Shown piece by piece: positions 52,522 through 60,695 of a stretch of DNA of 64,000 nucleotides. The position numbers and the translations under genes are program-made. The notes beneath the pieces were generated by a model. That model saw only the letters and a list, made by a program, of their open reading frames with translations, searched no databases and had not been told where the DNA came from. The number at the start of each line of letters is the position of its first letter. Position 1 is the first letter of the stretch. Origin of the DNA: an uncultured Lachnospiraceae bacterium (GTDB taxonomy: Bacteria > Bacillota > Clostridia > Lachnospirales > Lachnospiraceae); assembly GCA_947178145.1 (NCBI GenBank), contig CAMWXE010000022.1:1-64000 (forward strand), in the 5' to 3' direction.

Positions 52522-52575
52522 TTGAAATTTATGCCATAATTAGGTAAAATGATTTTGTTGATAAAATTTTGTCAA
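52522..52575 (+). promoter_or_regulatory. gapA promoter with an 18-bp near-palindrome at the start point
   Basis: TTGAAA (52522-52527), 17-bp spacer, TAAAAT (52545-52550). Immediately after is TTGATAAAATTTTGTCAA (52558-52575), symmetric except for one pair, at the expected transcription start; it is a likely repressor site. Its TTG...CAA ends and AT core recall Rex-type redox sites, but I cannot assign it. The rest of the 52357-52728 stretch is AT-rich leader with no gene. Confidence 0.55.
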
Positions 52576-52728
52576 TCATTTTACACAAATCGCCGAAATG
52601 TGCTATTTTTTAGGGGTTGCATTTGCATAAAAACTGCTAAACGATCAGAGACTAAAAAGTAACTGTGTAAATTGTGGACAAAATAAAGATGATAAAATAA
52701 ATATTATCTATTTTAGGAGGAAAATGAC

Positions 52729-53745
52729 ATGGCAGTAAGAGTAGCAATTAATGGTTTTGGCCGTATCGGTCGTCTTGCATTCAGACAGATGTTTAATGCA
52801 GAGGGATACGAAGTAGTAGCAATCAATGACCTGACAAGCCCTAAGATGCTGGCACACCTGTTGAAATATGATTCTTCACAGGGAAAATATGAGCTGGCTG
52901 ACAAGGTTTCCGCAGGCGAGGATTCTATCACAGTAGATGGCAAAGAGATTAAGATCTATGCATTCCCAGACGCAAACAACTGCCCTTGGGGAGAGTTAAA
53001 GGTTGACGTTGTATTAGAGTGTTCAGGATTCTATACAAGCAAGGATAAGGCACAGGCACACATCAATGCCGGCGCCCGCAAGGTTGTTATCTCTGCTCCG
53101 GCTGGAAATGATCTTCCTACAATCGTTTACAATACAAACCATGAGACATTGAAGGCATCTGATACAATTATCTCAGCAGCTTCATGTACAACAAACTGCC
53201 TCGCACCGATGGCAGACGCATTGAACAAGTATGCGCCGATCCAGTCTGGTATCATGGTGACAATCCATGCTTACACAGGTGATCAGATGACTCTTGACGG
53301 ACCTCAGAGAAAGGGCGATCTGAGAAGATCCAGAGCAGCAGCAGTGAATATCGTTCCGAACAGCACAGGTGCAGCAAAGGCAATCGGCCTGGTTATCCCT
53401 GAGTTGAATGGCAAGTTGATCGGCTCTGCACAGCGTGTTCCGACACCGACAGGATCTACTACAATCCTGACAGCAGTTGTCAACAAGGCTGATGTGACAA
53501 AAGAGGGCATCAATGCAGCTATGAAGGCAGCAGCAAACGAGTCATTCGGTTACAATGAGGATGAGATCGTATCTTCTGACGTAATCGGTATGAGATTCGG
53601 TTCTCTGTTCGATGCTACACAGACAATGGTTAACAAGATTTCTGATGACCAGTATGAGGTACAGGTAGTTTCCTGGTATGACAATGAGAACAGCTACACA
53701 TCTCAGATGGTAAGGACAATCAAGTATTTCTCAGAATTAGCATAA
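52729..53745 (+). CDS. gapA: Glyceraldehyde-3-phosphate dehydrogenase, type I
   Basis: Glycolytic NAD-dependent GAPDH. 338 aa: NAD site [12 protein letters not shown] (residues ~7-18), catalytic cysteine in [12 protein letters not shown] (about Cys157), phosphate-binding [12 protein letters not shown] and [20 protein letters not shown], and the C-terminal [23 protein letters not shown] precedes ATG 52729. Codon use is strongly biased, as expected for high expression. Followed by pgk and tpiA, the standard glycolytic order, with a terminator between gapA and pgk. The last 32 bp of the gene plus one base are duplicated after the stop. Confidence 0.97.
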   Translation: MAVRVAINGFGRIGRLAFRQMFNAEGYEVVAINDLTSPKMLAHLLKYDSSQGKYELADKVSAGEDSITVDGKEIKIYAFPDANNCPWGELKVDVVLECSGFYTSKDKAQAHINAGARKVVISAPAGNDLPTIVYNTNHETLKASDTIISAASCTTNCLAPMADALNKYAPIQSGIMVTIHAYTGDQMTLDGPQRKGDLRRSRAAAVNIVPNSTGAAKAIGLVIPELNGKLIGSAQRVPTPTGSTTILTAVVNKADVTKEGINAAMKAAANESFGYNEDEIVSSDVIGMRFGSLFDATQTMVNKISDDQYEVQVVSWYDNENSYTSQMVRTIKYFSELA

Positions 53746-53794
53746 TGGGTGGATTGTCCTCGGACAATCAAGTATTTCTCAGAATTAGCATAAT
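53714..53794 (+). repeat. 33-bp exact direct duplication of the gapA 3' end
   Basis: The 33 bases at 53714-53746, covering the codons for TIKYFSELA and the stop, recur exactly at 53762-53794. The 15-bp spacer contains GATTGTCC, which pairs with GGACAATC of the second copy to form a perfect 8-bp hairpin with a TC loop. Confidence 0.9.
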
Positions 53795-53814
53795 TCTATC
53801 ACAAAAGACCTGTC

Positions 53815-53845
53815 AAGGTCCGGTCTTATGGACCGGACCTTTTTT
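53815..53845 (+). terminator. Terminator after gapA
   Basis: AAGGTCCGGTC (53815-53825) pairs with GACCGGACCTT (53831-53841), followed by T residues to 53845. Located 70 bp after gapA and 34 bp before pgk. Confidence 0.88.
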
Positions 53846-53878
53846 CGATGAAAATAAAATTAAAAGGAGAATGTAAAA

Positions 53879-55102
53879 ATGGGATTAAACAAGAAATCAG
53901 TTGATGATATCAACGCTAAGGGCAAAAGAGTACTTGTGAGATGCGACTTCAATGTACCTCTCAAGAATGGCGAGATCACAGACGAGACCCGTATCGTGGC
54001 TGCACTTCCCACGATCAATAAGCTGATCAAGGATGGCGGCAAGGTTATCCTTTGCTCTCATCTGGGAAAGGTTAAGAACGGACCAAACGAAGGCGAGTCA
54101 CTGGCTCCCGTGGCAAAGAGACTTTCCGAGAAGCTTGGCAAGGAAGTAAAGTTCATAGCTGATTACAATGTGACAGGCGAGGCTGCCACAGCAGCAGTGG
54201 AGGCTATGAGTGAGGGCGATGTTATCCTGCTGCAGAACACACGTTTTCGCGGCAAGGAAGAGACAAAGAACGGTGAAGAATTCAGCAAGGAACTGGCTGA
54301 TTTGGCAGATTTGTATGTGTGTGACGCATTCGGTTCCTCACACAGGGCACATGCATCTGTGGAAGGTGTTACAAAGTGCATTACCGCAAAGGGCGGTGAG
54401 AATGCAGTTGGCTATCTGATGCAGAAGGAGATTGATTTCCTTGGCAACGCAGTGGAGAATCCGGTAAGACCATTTGTGGCAATTCTCGGCGGTGCGAAGG
54501 TGGCAGACAAGTTAAATGTTATCAATAACCTTTTGGAGAAATGTGATACGCTCATTATCGGCGGCGGTATGGCGTTCACATTCTTAAAGGCAAAGGGATA
54601 CGAGATTGGTAATTCGTTAGTGGATGATGAGAAGCTTGACTACTGCAAGGAGATGATGGAGAAAGCTGAAAAGCTTGGAAAGAAACTTCTTCTTCCGATT
54701 GACACTACGATTGCAGATGGATTCCCGAATCCGATTGATGCTGAAATTGCTGTAGAAGTCGTTGATGCAGACAAGATTCCGGCAGGGAAAGAGGGGCTTG
54801 ATATTGGTACAAAGACTGCGGAACTCTTCGCAGATGCTGTAAAGTCAGCCAAGACAGTCGTATGGAATGGACCTATGGGTGTATTTGAGAATCCCACACT
54901 TGCAAAGGGAACAATTGCTGTGGCAAAAGCATTGGCTGAGACAGAGGCTACCACGATCATCGGCGGCGGCGATTCTGCAGCAGCAGTAAACCAGTTAGGA
55001 TTTGCAGATAAGATGAGCCATATTTCTACAGGCGGCGGTGCTTCTCTTGAGTTCCTGGAGGGCAAGGAACTTCCGGGTGTCGTTGCGGCGGATGACAAAT
55101 AA
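53879..55102 (+). CDS. pgk: Phosphoglycerate kinase
   Basis: Glycolytic ATP-forming kinase. 407 aa, with [16 protein letters not shown] and the substrate arginines in the N-domain, [23 protein letters not shown], the hinge and ATP-binding C-domain with [34 protein letters not shown] and [21 protein letters not shown] precedes ATG 53879. It follows the gapA terminator, so some independent expression or read-through is needed. A small open frame begins in its last codons. Confidence 0.97.
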   Translation: MGLNKKSVDDINAKGKRVLVRCDFNVPLKNGEITDETRIVAALPTINKLIKDGGKVILCSHLGKVKNGPNEGESLAPVAKRLSEKLGKEVKFIADYNVTGEAATAAVEAMSEGDVILLQNTRFRGKEETKNGEEFSKELADLADLYVCDAFGSSHRAHASVEGVTKCITAKGGENAVGYLMQKEIDFLGNAVENPVRPFVAILGGAKVADKLNVINNLLEKCDTLIIGGGMAFTFLKAKGYEIGNSLVDDEKLDYCKEMMEKAEKLGKKLLLPIDTTIADGFPNPIDAEIAVEVVDADKIPAGKEGLDIGTKTAELFADAVKSAKTVVWNGPMGVFENPTLAKGTIAVAKALAETEATTIIGGGDSAAAVNQLGFADKMSHISTGGGASLEFLEGKELPGVVAADDK

Positions 55103-55328
55103 AGTTTTGCAGGCTTTGACGGTGGCTGGCATCAGCCTGTGTCTTTGGTGTGCTGTATATATGATATATGTTGCCGCTTCTGAGCAGGCAGCGGCGAAAA
55201 TAGAATCATCAGGGACAAAGACGATGCTGGCAGCTGCCGGCTTTGTGGCAATAGCTGAGGGAGTTATTGTGCATACGGATACCGAACACACGGTTATCCA
55301 ATATTATCATAAATGGGACAGACTATAG
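55092..55328 (+). CDS. Possible small membrane protein between pgk and tpiA
   Basis: A 78-aa frame beginning at an ATG inside the last codons of pgk (11-bp overlap), with a hydrophobic helix at about residues 5-27 ([20 protein letters not shown]) and a soluble tail. No clear ribosome site, so it would depend on coupling to pgk. I do not recognise it, and it may be non-functional. It accounts for the unusual 285-bp gap between pgk and tpiA. Confidence 0.3.
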   Translation: MTNKVLQALTVAGISLCLWCAVYMIYVAASEQAAAKIESSGTKTMLAAAGFVAIAEGVIVHTDTEHTVIQYYHKWDRL

Positions 55329-55387
55329 GTATGTCATATACCATAAAAAGGCAGATTAATCAGTTTGATAAGAAAGGGGATAGGAAC

Positions 55388-56137
55388 ATGGCAAGAAGAA
55401 AGATTGTAGCCGGCAACTGGAAGATGAACATGACTCCCAGTGAGGCTGTTAAGTTAGTTGACGAGTTAAAGGACCTGGTAAAGTCAGATGAGGTCGATGT
55501 AGTATACTGCGTACCGGCAATTGATATTGTCCCGGTTGTAGAGGCAGTTAAGGGCACAAATGTAGAAGTTGGTGCTGAGAATATGTACATTGAGGAAAAG
55601 GGCGCTTTCACAGGTGAGATTGCACCGGCAATGTTGGTGGATGCAGGTGCTAAGTATGTCATTGTCGGACATTCCGAGCGCCGCGATTACTTTAAGGAGG
55701 ACGATGCTTTCCTCAACAAGAAGGTAGCCAAGGCATTTGAGCATGGACTGACACCGATTCTTTGCTGCGGCGAGTCTCTGGAGCAGAGAGAAACCGGCGT
55801 TACGATGGACTGGATCAGACTGCAGATTAAGTCTGACCTGGTAGGCATCACGGCCGATCAGGTAAAGAAGCTGGTTATCGCTTATGAGCCGATCTGGGCA
55901 ATCGGAACAGGCAAGACTGCGACAACAGAGCAGGCACAGGAAGTCTGCAAAGGCATCCGCGACTGCATTGCTGAGATGTATGACACAGACACAGCTGAGG
56001 CAGTCCGCATTCAGTATGGCGGTTCTGTCAATGCTGGAAATGCTGCAGAACTCTTCGCGCAGCCTGATATTGATGGCGGTCTCGTTGGCGGGGCAAGCCT
56101 GAAAGCTGATTTCGGGAAGATCGTCAATTATAAGTAA
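55388..56137 (+). CDS. tpiA: Triosephosphate isomerase
   Basis: Interconverts DHAP and GAP. 249 aa from ATG 55388 ([14 protein letters not shown]) with GGGGATAGGAA upstream; the longer frame from 55313 is not used. Catalytic lysine in GNWKMN (about Lys13), histidine in VGHSERRDY, glutamate in [14 protein letters not shown], and phosphate-binding [19 protein letters not shown]. Last gene of the gap-pgk-tpi set, followed by a strong terminator after which mobile DNA begins. Confidence 0.97.
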   Translation: MARRKIVAGNWKMNMTPSEAVKLVDELKDLVKSDEVDVVYCVPAIDIVPVVEAVKGTNVEVGAENMYIEEKGAFTGEIAPAMLVDAGAKYVIVGHSERRDYFKEDDAFLNKKVAKAFEHGLTPILCCGESLEQRETGVTMDWIRLQIKSDLVGITADQVKKLVIAYEPIWAIGTGKTATTEQAQEVCKGIRDCIAEMYDTDTAEAVRIQYGGSVNAGNAAELFAQPDIDGGLVGGASLKADFGKIVNYK

Positions 56138-56154
56138 GTAACAATGTGCACAAT

Positions 56155-56203
56155 AAAAAGCACCAGATATGGGGAATAAAACCCTTATATCTGGTGCTTT
56201 TTT
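56155..56203 (+). terminator. Terminator after tpiA
   Basis: AAAAAGCACCAGATAT (56155-56170) pairs with ATATCTGGTGCTTTTT (56187-56202), with T-run. It appears to mark the end of core sequence before the mobile element. Confidence 0.88.
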
Positions 56204-56253
56204 GTTGCTTTCTGACAATATACTTGTGTTTGGTAATGTTTTATAATGTGAGT

Positions 56254-56286
56254 GATATCACTTGCAGATATCACTCGGATATCACT
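56254..56286. repeat. Triple GATATCACT repeat upstream of the integrase
   Basis: GATATCACT begins at 56254, 56267 and 56278. The first is part of the 12-bp palindrome AGTGATATCACT (56251-56262). It sits 40-75 bp before the integrase start and could be an operator or an integrase/excisionase site near the left end of the element. Confidence 0.6.
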
Positions 56287-56326
56287 TTGAGACGGAAAAT
56301 ATTATCAAAAAAAGGAGTATCAATAT

Positions 56327-57709
56327 ATGGCTAAACGAAAAGATGGGGATGGCAGTGTCAGACAGTTACAGGATGGATCTTGGGAATGTCTTATGCAGAG
56401 TAAATATGTGAACGAGAATGGACGGCCGAAACGGATTAAAAGAAAAGCAGCAACAGAACAGGAGGCAATAAAGGAGTGCCGGTTAGCTTTGAAAGCTTGG
56501 GAGAAGGAATATGAGAGAGGAAGAAATACAAAAATAGACAAGACAAGAACACTCGGGTCTTACATGGAAGAATATGTAGACAAGGTTGTAAAAAACAGAG
56601 GCATTACAGGAAGTACATATAAAAGCTACATTTACACATTAAATGCAAATTTTTACAACTACAAAATTTCAAGGCTACAACTGCATATGTTAAATACAGT
56701 CGAATTCGAGTTGTACTTTGATACAGTTACGCATGATAAGAGTAGGAAGACTGCCAGTGTGCCAATACAATTATGCAAGCAGTTGTCCACTTGGTTATAT
56801 GGTAAGAGTCTGATACCAGAGGATTATGCCGCATATGCGCAGACAAAATATGAAAAGAAAGATGAGTATTTCAGGGATAGGGAGAATGAGGAAAAGAGCA
56901 GGAAGCAGATTTTTACGGATGAAGATATTGTTAAATTCTATAACAGTTACAAGAATAATGTATCAGAGTATAGTTGTGTGATTTTACTACAGTTGGAAAC
57001 AATGATGAGAGGTGGCGAGGTTTTAAATTTGCATATAGAGGATATAGACTTTGATAATAATACGATAACAGTAAGAAGTACAATTGCAGAGAGATTCATT
57101 GATAATGACAAGACAAAAGGATTGGAGAAATATGAAAAGGTTACAAAAGGGGGGAAGGAAAGAGTAATCTATATGAGTCCGTTCGCAAAGGAATTAGTAC
57201 TGTATATGCTGGAGCAGACAAACTTGAAATGCAGACATAATCCTAATAATCTGCTATATCCTAGTTTTTTAAAACACGGCAAGGCAAGAAGTATGGATGC
57301 ATATGAAATTCAATTAAAAGCATTATGTGACAAAATCGGAGTGGATAGAGATGTAAGGCCGAGAGAGAAACCAGATGGAAAAATTATAAATGAGGGATTG
57401 AATACACATGCTTTAAGGCATACAGCTATTACAATTGCTAACACAAGTAAAAATGCGAATGTGGTTGCAAATGCTCTGCAGGCAGGTCATACGGCCATCA
57501 GGACAGAGAATATATATACCCATAATAATTTAAAGGCACAGGAGCAGATAGAAACTGCCAGTAAGGCAGTTCTTAATCTAAGGCCGGAGAATCCACAAAA
57601 TGAGCCTTGCATGAAATTACAAAATGCAAAGAAAGACATTACAAGCATGTCAGAACAAGATAAAAAGTTGTATGAAATGTATTTGGAATTAAAAGAGAAA
57701 TTTGAATGA
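56327..57709 (+). CDS. int: Site-specific tyrosine integrase of a mobile element
   Basis: A 460-aa phage/ICE-type tyrosine recombinase. The N-terminal ~45 residues (RKDGDGSVRQLQDGSWECLMQ) are an AP2-like arm-binding domain, followed by a SAM-like core-binding domain (TLGSYMEEYVDKVVK) and catalytic domain. Catalytic residues: Arg in METMMRGGEVLNL-like MMRGGEVL, Lys in KGGKERVIYM, HALRHTAITI, and AGHTAIRTENIYTH (His and nucleophile Tyr). AAAAGGAG precedes ATG 56327. AT-rich codon use contrasts sharply with tpiA. It is the first gene beyond the tpiA terminator and marks the left part of an integrated element; no excisionase gene was identified. Confidence 0.92.
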   Translation: MAKRKDGDGSVRQLQDGSWECLMQSKYVNENGRPKRIKRKAATEQEAIKECRLALKAWEKEYERGRNTKIDKTRTLGSYMEEYVDKVVKNRGITGSTYKSYIYTLNANFYNYKISRLQLHMLNTVEFELYFDTVTHDKSRKTASVPIQLCKQLSTWLYGKSLIPEDYAAYAQTKYEKKDEYFRDRENEEKSRKQIFTDEDIVKFYNSYKNNVSEYSCVILLQLETMMRGGEVLNLHIEDIDFDNNTITVRSTIAERFIDNDKTKGLEKYEKVTKGGKERVIYMSPFAKELVLYMLEQTNLKCRHNPNNLLYPSFLKHGKARSMDAYEIQLKALCDKIGVDRDVRPREKPDGKIINEGLNTHALRHTAITIANTSKNANVVANALQAGHTAIRTENIYTHNNLKAQEQIETASKAVLNLRPENPQNEPCMKLQNAKKDITSMSEQDKKLYEMYLELKEKFE

Positions 57710-57713
57710 GAGA

Positions 57714-57735
57714 AGAGGAGAAATCCTCTTTTTTT
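57714..57735 (+). terminator. Terminator after the integrase gene
   Basis: AGAGGA (57714-57719), loop GAAA, TCCTCT (57724-57729), then a T-run. Confidence 0.7.
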
Positions 57736-57740
57736 CTATG

Positions 57741-57890
57741 CACACGGGCACCCAGAGGAAGTATGTCAGCTGGAGCTGACGGGTGCCCGGCGCGCGAGTA
57801 GGGGAAGATAAATCTTCTCTACTCGATTGTACACGCCGATGCAGAGGAAATATTCCACTGGAGTGGCGCATCGGCGGTGTGCGAGTAGGG
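57741..57890 (+). ncRNA. Tandem pair of covarying hairpins (candidate structured RNA)
   Basis: Two units share constant segments but have different, still perfectly paired stems. Unit A: outer stem CGGGCACCC (57745-57753)/GGGTGCCCG (57781-57789), bulge AGAGGAAGTAT, inner stem GTCAG/CTGAC with loop CTGGAG. Unit B: outer stem CGCCGATGC (57834-57842)/GCATCGGCG (57868-57876), bulge AGAGGAAATATT, inner stem CCA/TGG with the same CTGGAG loop. Both are followed by GCGAGTAGGGGAA, which after unit A pairs with TTCTCTACTCG. Conserved loops with compensated stems are the mark of a structured RNA. Strand is uncertain; the plus strand is chosen because GGA loop motifs read on it. No known family recognised. 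Confidence 0.55.
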
Positions 57891-58031
57891 GAATTAAGAT
57901 CCATCAGGCACTGAGACCGTATTTTTGCTAAAATGAAACAAAAGCGGGAGCTGCTATAATGATCACAGGAATTATAATCATATTGGACATGGGGAATGTT
58001 GTTCATCATATAGAAATGGAGGGATAAAGTT

Positions 58032-58490
58032 ATGCTGGATTATGATTATACAAAAGAGTATGGAATGCCGGTGGATGAAAGTTTAAGGCTGCTGAGAATG
58101 AAAAAATATCCCATGCAGCTTGATGAAGGCATTATTATGGTAGACCGGCTCGAATCTTCAGGAACAATCACAATTTTTGAGAGTATAAGCGAATCAGCAG
58201 ATGATGTCAGAAGGGATATAAGCAATGTTGAATGCTGTTTGAATGCTGTTAAGGTGGCAGGGGTAGTGGTTTCGATTAACCAAGATGAAAGAAAGGTATA
58301 TTTGGACAGAATTTTTTGCGAATACAGCTATGAAGACGAACTGGTTCCGATTTTAATGGAACAGGTAGTTAATTTCACAAAATTTTACAATTTTGAACTA
58401 AGCCTGCCATTACGAAAAAGACATAGACAGCAGGAACAGACTGTATACAGTAGGGGAAAGGCTATTGCAAAAACTATACTTGGATTGTAA
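58032..58490 (+). CDS. Unknown mobile-element protein, paralogue of the 59807 gene
   Basis: A 152-aa soluble protein with GGAGGGATAAAG before ATG 58032. The first ~50 residues contain the pattern MPVDESLRLLRMKKYPMQL, and the C-terminal half the pattern ERKVYLDRIFCEYSYEDELV followed by PILMEQVVNFTKFY. The gene at 59807 shares both blocks in the same order, so the two are duplicates. No catalytic motif, membrane segment or DNA-binding motif is recognised. A basic tail (LRKRHRQQEQ) ends it. Being next to the integrase suggests an accessory function of the element. Confidence 0.7.
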   Translation: MLDYDYTKEYGMPVDESLRLLRMKKYPMQLDEGIIMVDRLESSGTITIFESISESADDVRRDISNVECCLNAVKVAGVVVSINQDERKVYLDRIFCEYSYEDELVPILMEQVVNFTKFYNFELSLPLRKRHRQQEQTVYSRGKAIAKTILGL

Positions 58491-58560
58491 CTTGATTGGT
58501 AGAAGATATTCTAAATCGGAGTTCTTTCCCTCTCCCCCACACCCCCTCTCCTTTTCCGAA

Positions 58561-58651
58561 GGGGAACTCTGTTCCCCCTCGAACTCCCCCATGCAAGGGG
58601 GATAAGCATTCCCCCTTGACCCCTGCTTGTACAGCACGTTGTGCTGTACAA
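58561..58651. repeat. Cluster of inverted repeats in C-rich DNA
   Basis: GGGGAAC/GTTCCCC (58561-58577); CCCCC/GGGGG (58586-58601), which can instead pair with CCCCC at 58611-58615; and a perfect 11-bp inverted repeat TTGTACAGCAC/GTGCTGTACAA with a 3-bp centre (58627-58651). The preceding 58528-58560 is strikingly pyrimidine-rich. It could be a transfer or replication site or a decayed element end. No gene is supported here. Confidence 0.5.
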
Positions 58652-59806
58652 CAGAATTTTTTGTTGTGTGGGGGAAAACAAAAGAGAGATTTCTTAAAAA
58701 GTGTTGCCTTTTGATTGTGCCTGATTATTATGCCGGCAGGGGAGGGAAACGGCTTCGGGGCAGACTTTCCCTGCAGATTTTGCAAAGAAGTCTGCTCCGA
58801 AACTATTTCCTTCCCCCGCCAACATTTAATATGCCGTATAGGGTTTGGGTATCCGTGTTCGTGTCTGTTACTTTGCTTAATTGTTATGGATTTGATTCCT
58901 AACACTTAAGCAACACACTTTCTACAAGCATTAAACAGCCTGCTTCGACTTGCGTAGGGTTTCCCCATTCTGTGTGTCCCCTTCGCGCGTATTACCGTTG
59001 CGCGACGCTGTATTCCCCCGCGGGATAGTTTTAACCATACCAAATAGTAATATTTGGGTTAGGCTTATTGAGGTCTTTCTTCCGCTTTTAACCCCTGTCG
59101 TTATTTACATATAACAGATTTTGCAGATATGTAAAGCCGAGTGCATTCTCTGAATGGGCTGCACCATACCACCACGTTTATACTGTGCGTCAAACAGATA
59201 GATAAATATAAGTATAGTAAGTACTTAACATTATCCCTCCCTATTTTTGTAATAGGGCAACACCAACTTAGTTATGTACCAGTTGGGACCAACAACCAAA
59301 ATGTGTTTATTAACTGCCTACCTTTTGGCGTGCTTAGGCAAGTTTTTTATTTCTCTAAATATGAATTTTTTTCTTTGATGAAGAGATTGATATTTATAAA
59401 AAATAAATAAATTTTTTCGGTTGGGGAAAATTCTGCTGAAGATGTTTTACAGGACAGGGTACCATTACAGGGTTGATAATCTTCGTGAACTGAAATGATG
59501 AAAATTGGGCAAGGCGGATCATATGGGCATGCAAAAAGCTCAAAGAAGAAAGATTAGACAATCTATTTTTGGAGTGATATTCGGAAACTAACAGGTGTAA
59601 GAAAGAAACCTATTTCTGGTATCCTGCCAAAGTTGGGGATTTAGCTGCTACCGATACAATACGAAAGCTAATTGGATAATAAACTGAAATCGTATAATAA
59701 ATGTTTTTTTGCAAATTAATGATAGAAAAATAGTGCGGTATGATTCTTGTACGGTATGCTGTAATGGCAGCGGTATCCCTATAAACTTAGAAAGGAATAA
59801 GCGAAT
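58652..59806. other. Long non-coding stretch of the mobile element
   Basis: No gene with a ribosome site is visible. It holds TCGCGC/GCGCGA around TATTACCGT near 58985-59009, a CCAAATA/TATTTGG hairpin near 59040-59057, and GC-rich segments at 58920-59100 unlike the AT-rich flanks. Short broken frames at 59490-59680 (for example ending YFWYPAKVGDLAATDTIRKL) may be a decayed gene. An origin of transfer is possible but not shown. Confidence 0.4.
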
Positions 59807-60211
59807 ATGTTAGAATGTAATTGTACTAAAAAATGCAGTCTGCCAATGGATGAATCTTTAAGGGCAATGCGAATTAAAAAAAATCCTATACGGCTTAAGG
59901 AGAATATTATTTGTAATGACCAGATTGAATCGAAAGGGATTATACAGATATTGGAATATACTGGCGGCGGATTATTCATACAAGTAAATCACTTTGGAAC
60001 AGAGCAGGATACAAATGCAGTCATGGTGGCGGAAATAAAAGTATCTGTTTTTTTAGAGGAAAGAAAGGTACATATAGACAGGATTTTCCATGAATATGGG
60101 CATGAAGAACTTGTGTCAATACTGATGGAACAGGTTATAAATTTTGCAGATTTTTACTGCTGCTCAATAAACTTTTCTGATCGGCGGAAGAATAAGAAAT
60201 GTAGTCCTTAA
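59807..60211 (+). CDS. Unknown mobile-element protein, paralogue of the 58032 gene
   Basis: A 134-aa protein with AGAAAGGAATAAG before ATG 59807. It shares with the 58032 product the blocks LPMDESLRAMRIKKNPIRL near the start and ERKVHIDRIFHEYGHEELVS, then ILMEQVINFADFY near the end. The middle differs (ILEYTGGGLFIQVNHFG). It carries five cysteines, three near the N-terminus (CNCTKKC), absent from the paralogue. The family is unknown to me. Divergence is considerable, so the duplication is not recent, and both copies keep open frames, suggesting selection. Confidence 0.65.
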   Translation: MLECNCTKKCSLPMDESLRAMRIKKNPIRLKENIICNDQIESKGIIQILEYTGGGLFIQVNHFGTEQDTNAVMVAEIKVSVFLEERKVHIDRIFHEYGHEELVSILMEQVINFADFYCCSINFSDRRKNKKCSP

Positions 60212-60350
60212 TTAATGGAGATGTGTTGGCAGAAAGTAAAGGACAACAGAGATTTATAATTTAATATCACAGTGCTGGTTTCTCACAGCCCTGTATAAAT
60301 CAAATGAGGCTAAGGCTTAACCTTAACCTTATAGTTTCATTATCGGTGAT

Positions 60351-60393
60351 GGTTCTGACGGATGAGTGTATAATAATCTGTCAGAACCTTTTT
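60351..60393 (+). terminator. Terminator-like hairpin in the 60212-60695 spacer
   Basis: GGTTCTGAC (60351-60359) pairs with GTCAGAACC (60380-60388), followed by TTTTT. It probably ends transcription from 59807. The remaining spacer contains a perfect inverted repeat (60571-60595) and no supported gene. Confidence 0.6.
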
Positions 60394-60570
60394 CCTCTTA
60401 TTTTTGTGGTCAGGGAAGATCACAGAAAAAAAGAAAGGTGGCTGGTAAGACTTAAGAAGAGAGGCGGTGGCGCCTGTCTGGAACCCCAGTAAAATTAAGG
60501 AATTTTGGGATTCGATACAAACCATATGTGTCAAATCTGTGAATCATTTATGTGTCATGCTAATGAAACA

Positions 60571-60595
60571 TTAAATAGTCATTGTGACTATTTAA
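60571..60595. repeat. Perfect 11-bp inverted repeat with 3-bp centre
   Basis: TTAAATAGTCA and TGACTATTTAA separated by TTG. It has the same 11+3+11 geometry as the repeat at 58627-58651 but unrelated sequence. It lies 100 bp from the 3' end of the Rep-like gene. Confidence 0.7.
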
Positions 60596-60695
60596 GTATG
60601 TTGGTGCAGAGCCGAATCTGCCAAGAAAATATTTTATGTTAACATGAAATTATTGCTGACTGATTTGATTACAATAACGGCATTTATATGATGTT

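Noticed and set aside
59141-59410. 89-aa plus-strand frame in the non-coding stretch
   Set aside because: No ribosome site, no recognisable domain, and AT-rich DNA makes such a frame likely by chance.
60304-60492. 62-aa frame overlapping a hairpin
   Set aside because: It spans a terminator-like hairpin and lacks a ribosome site and homology.
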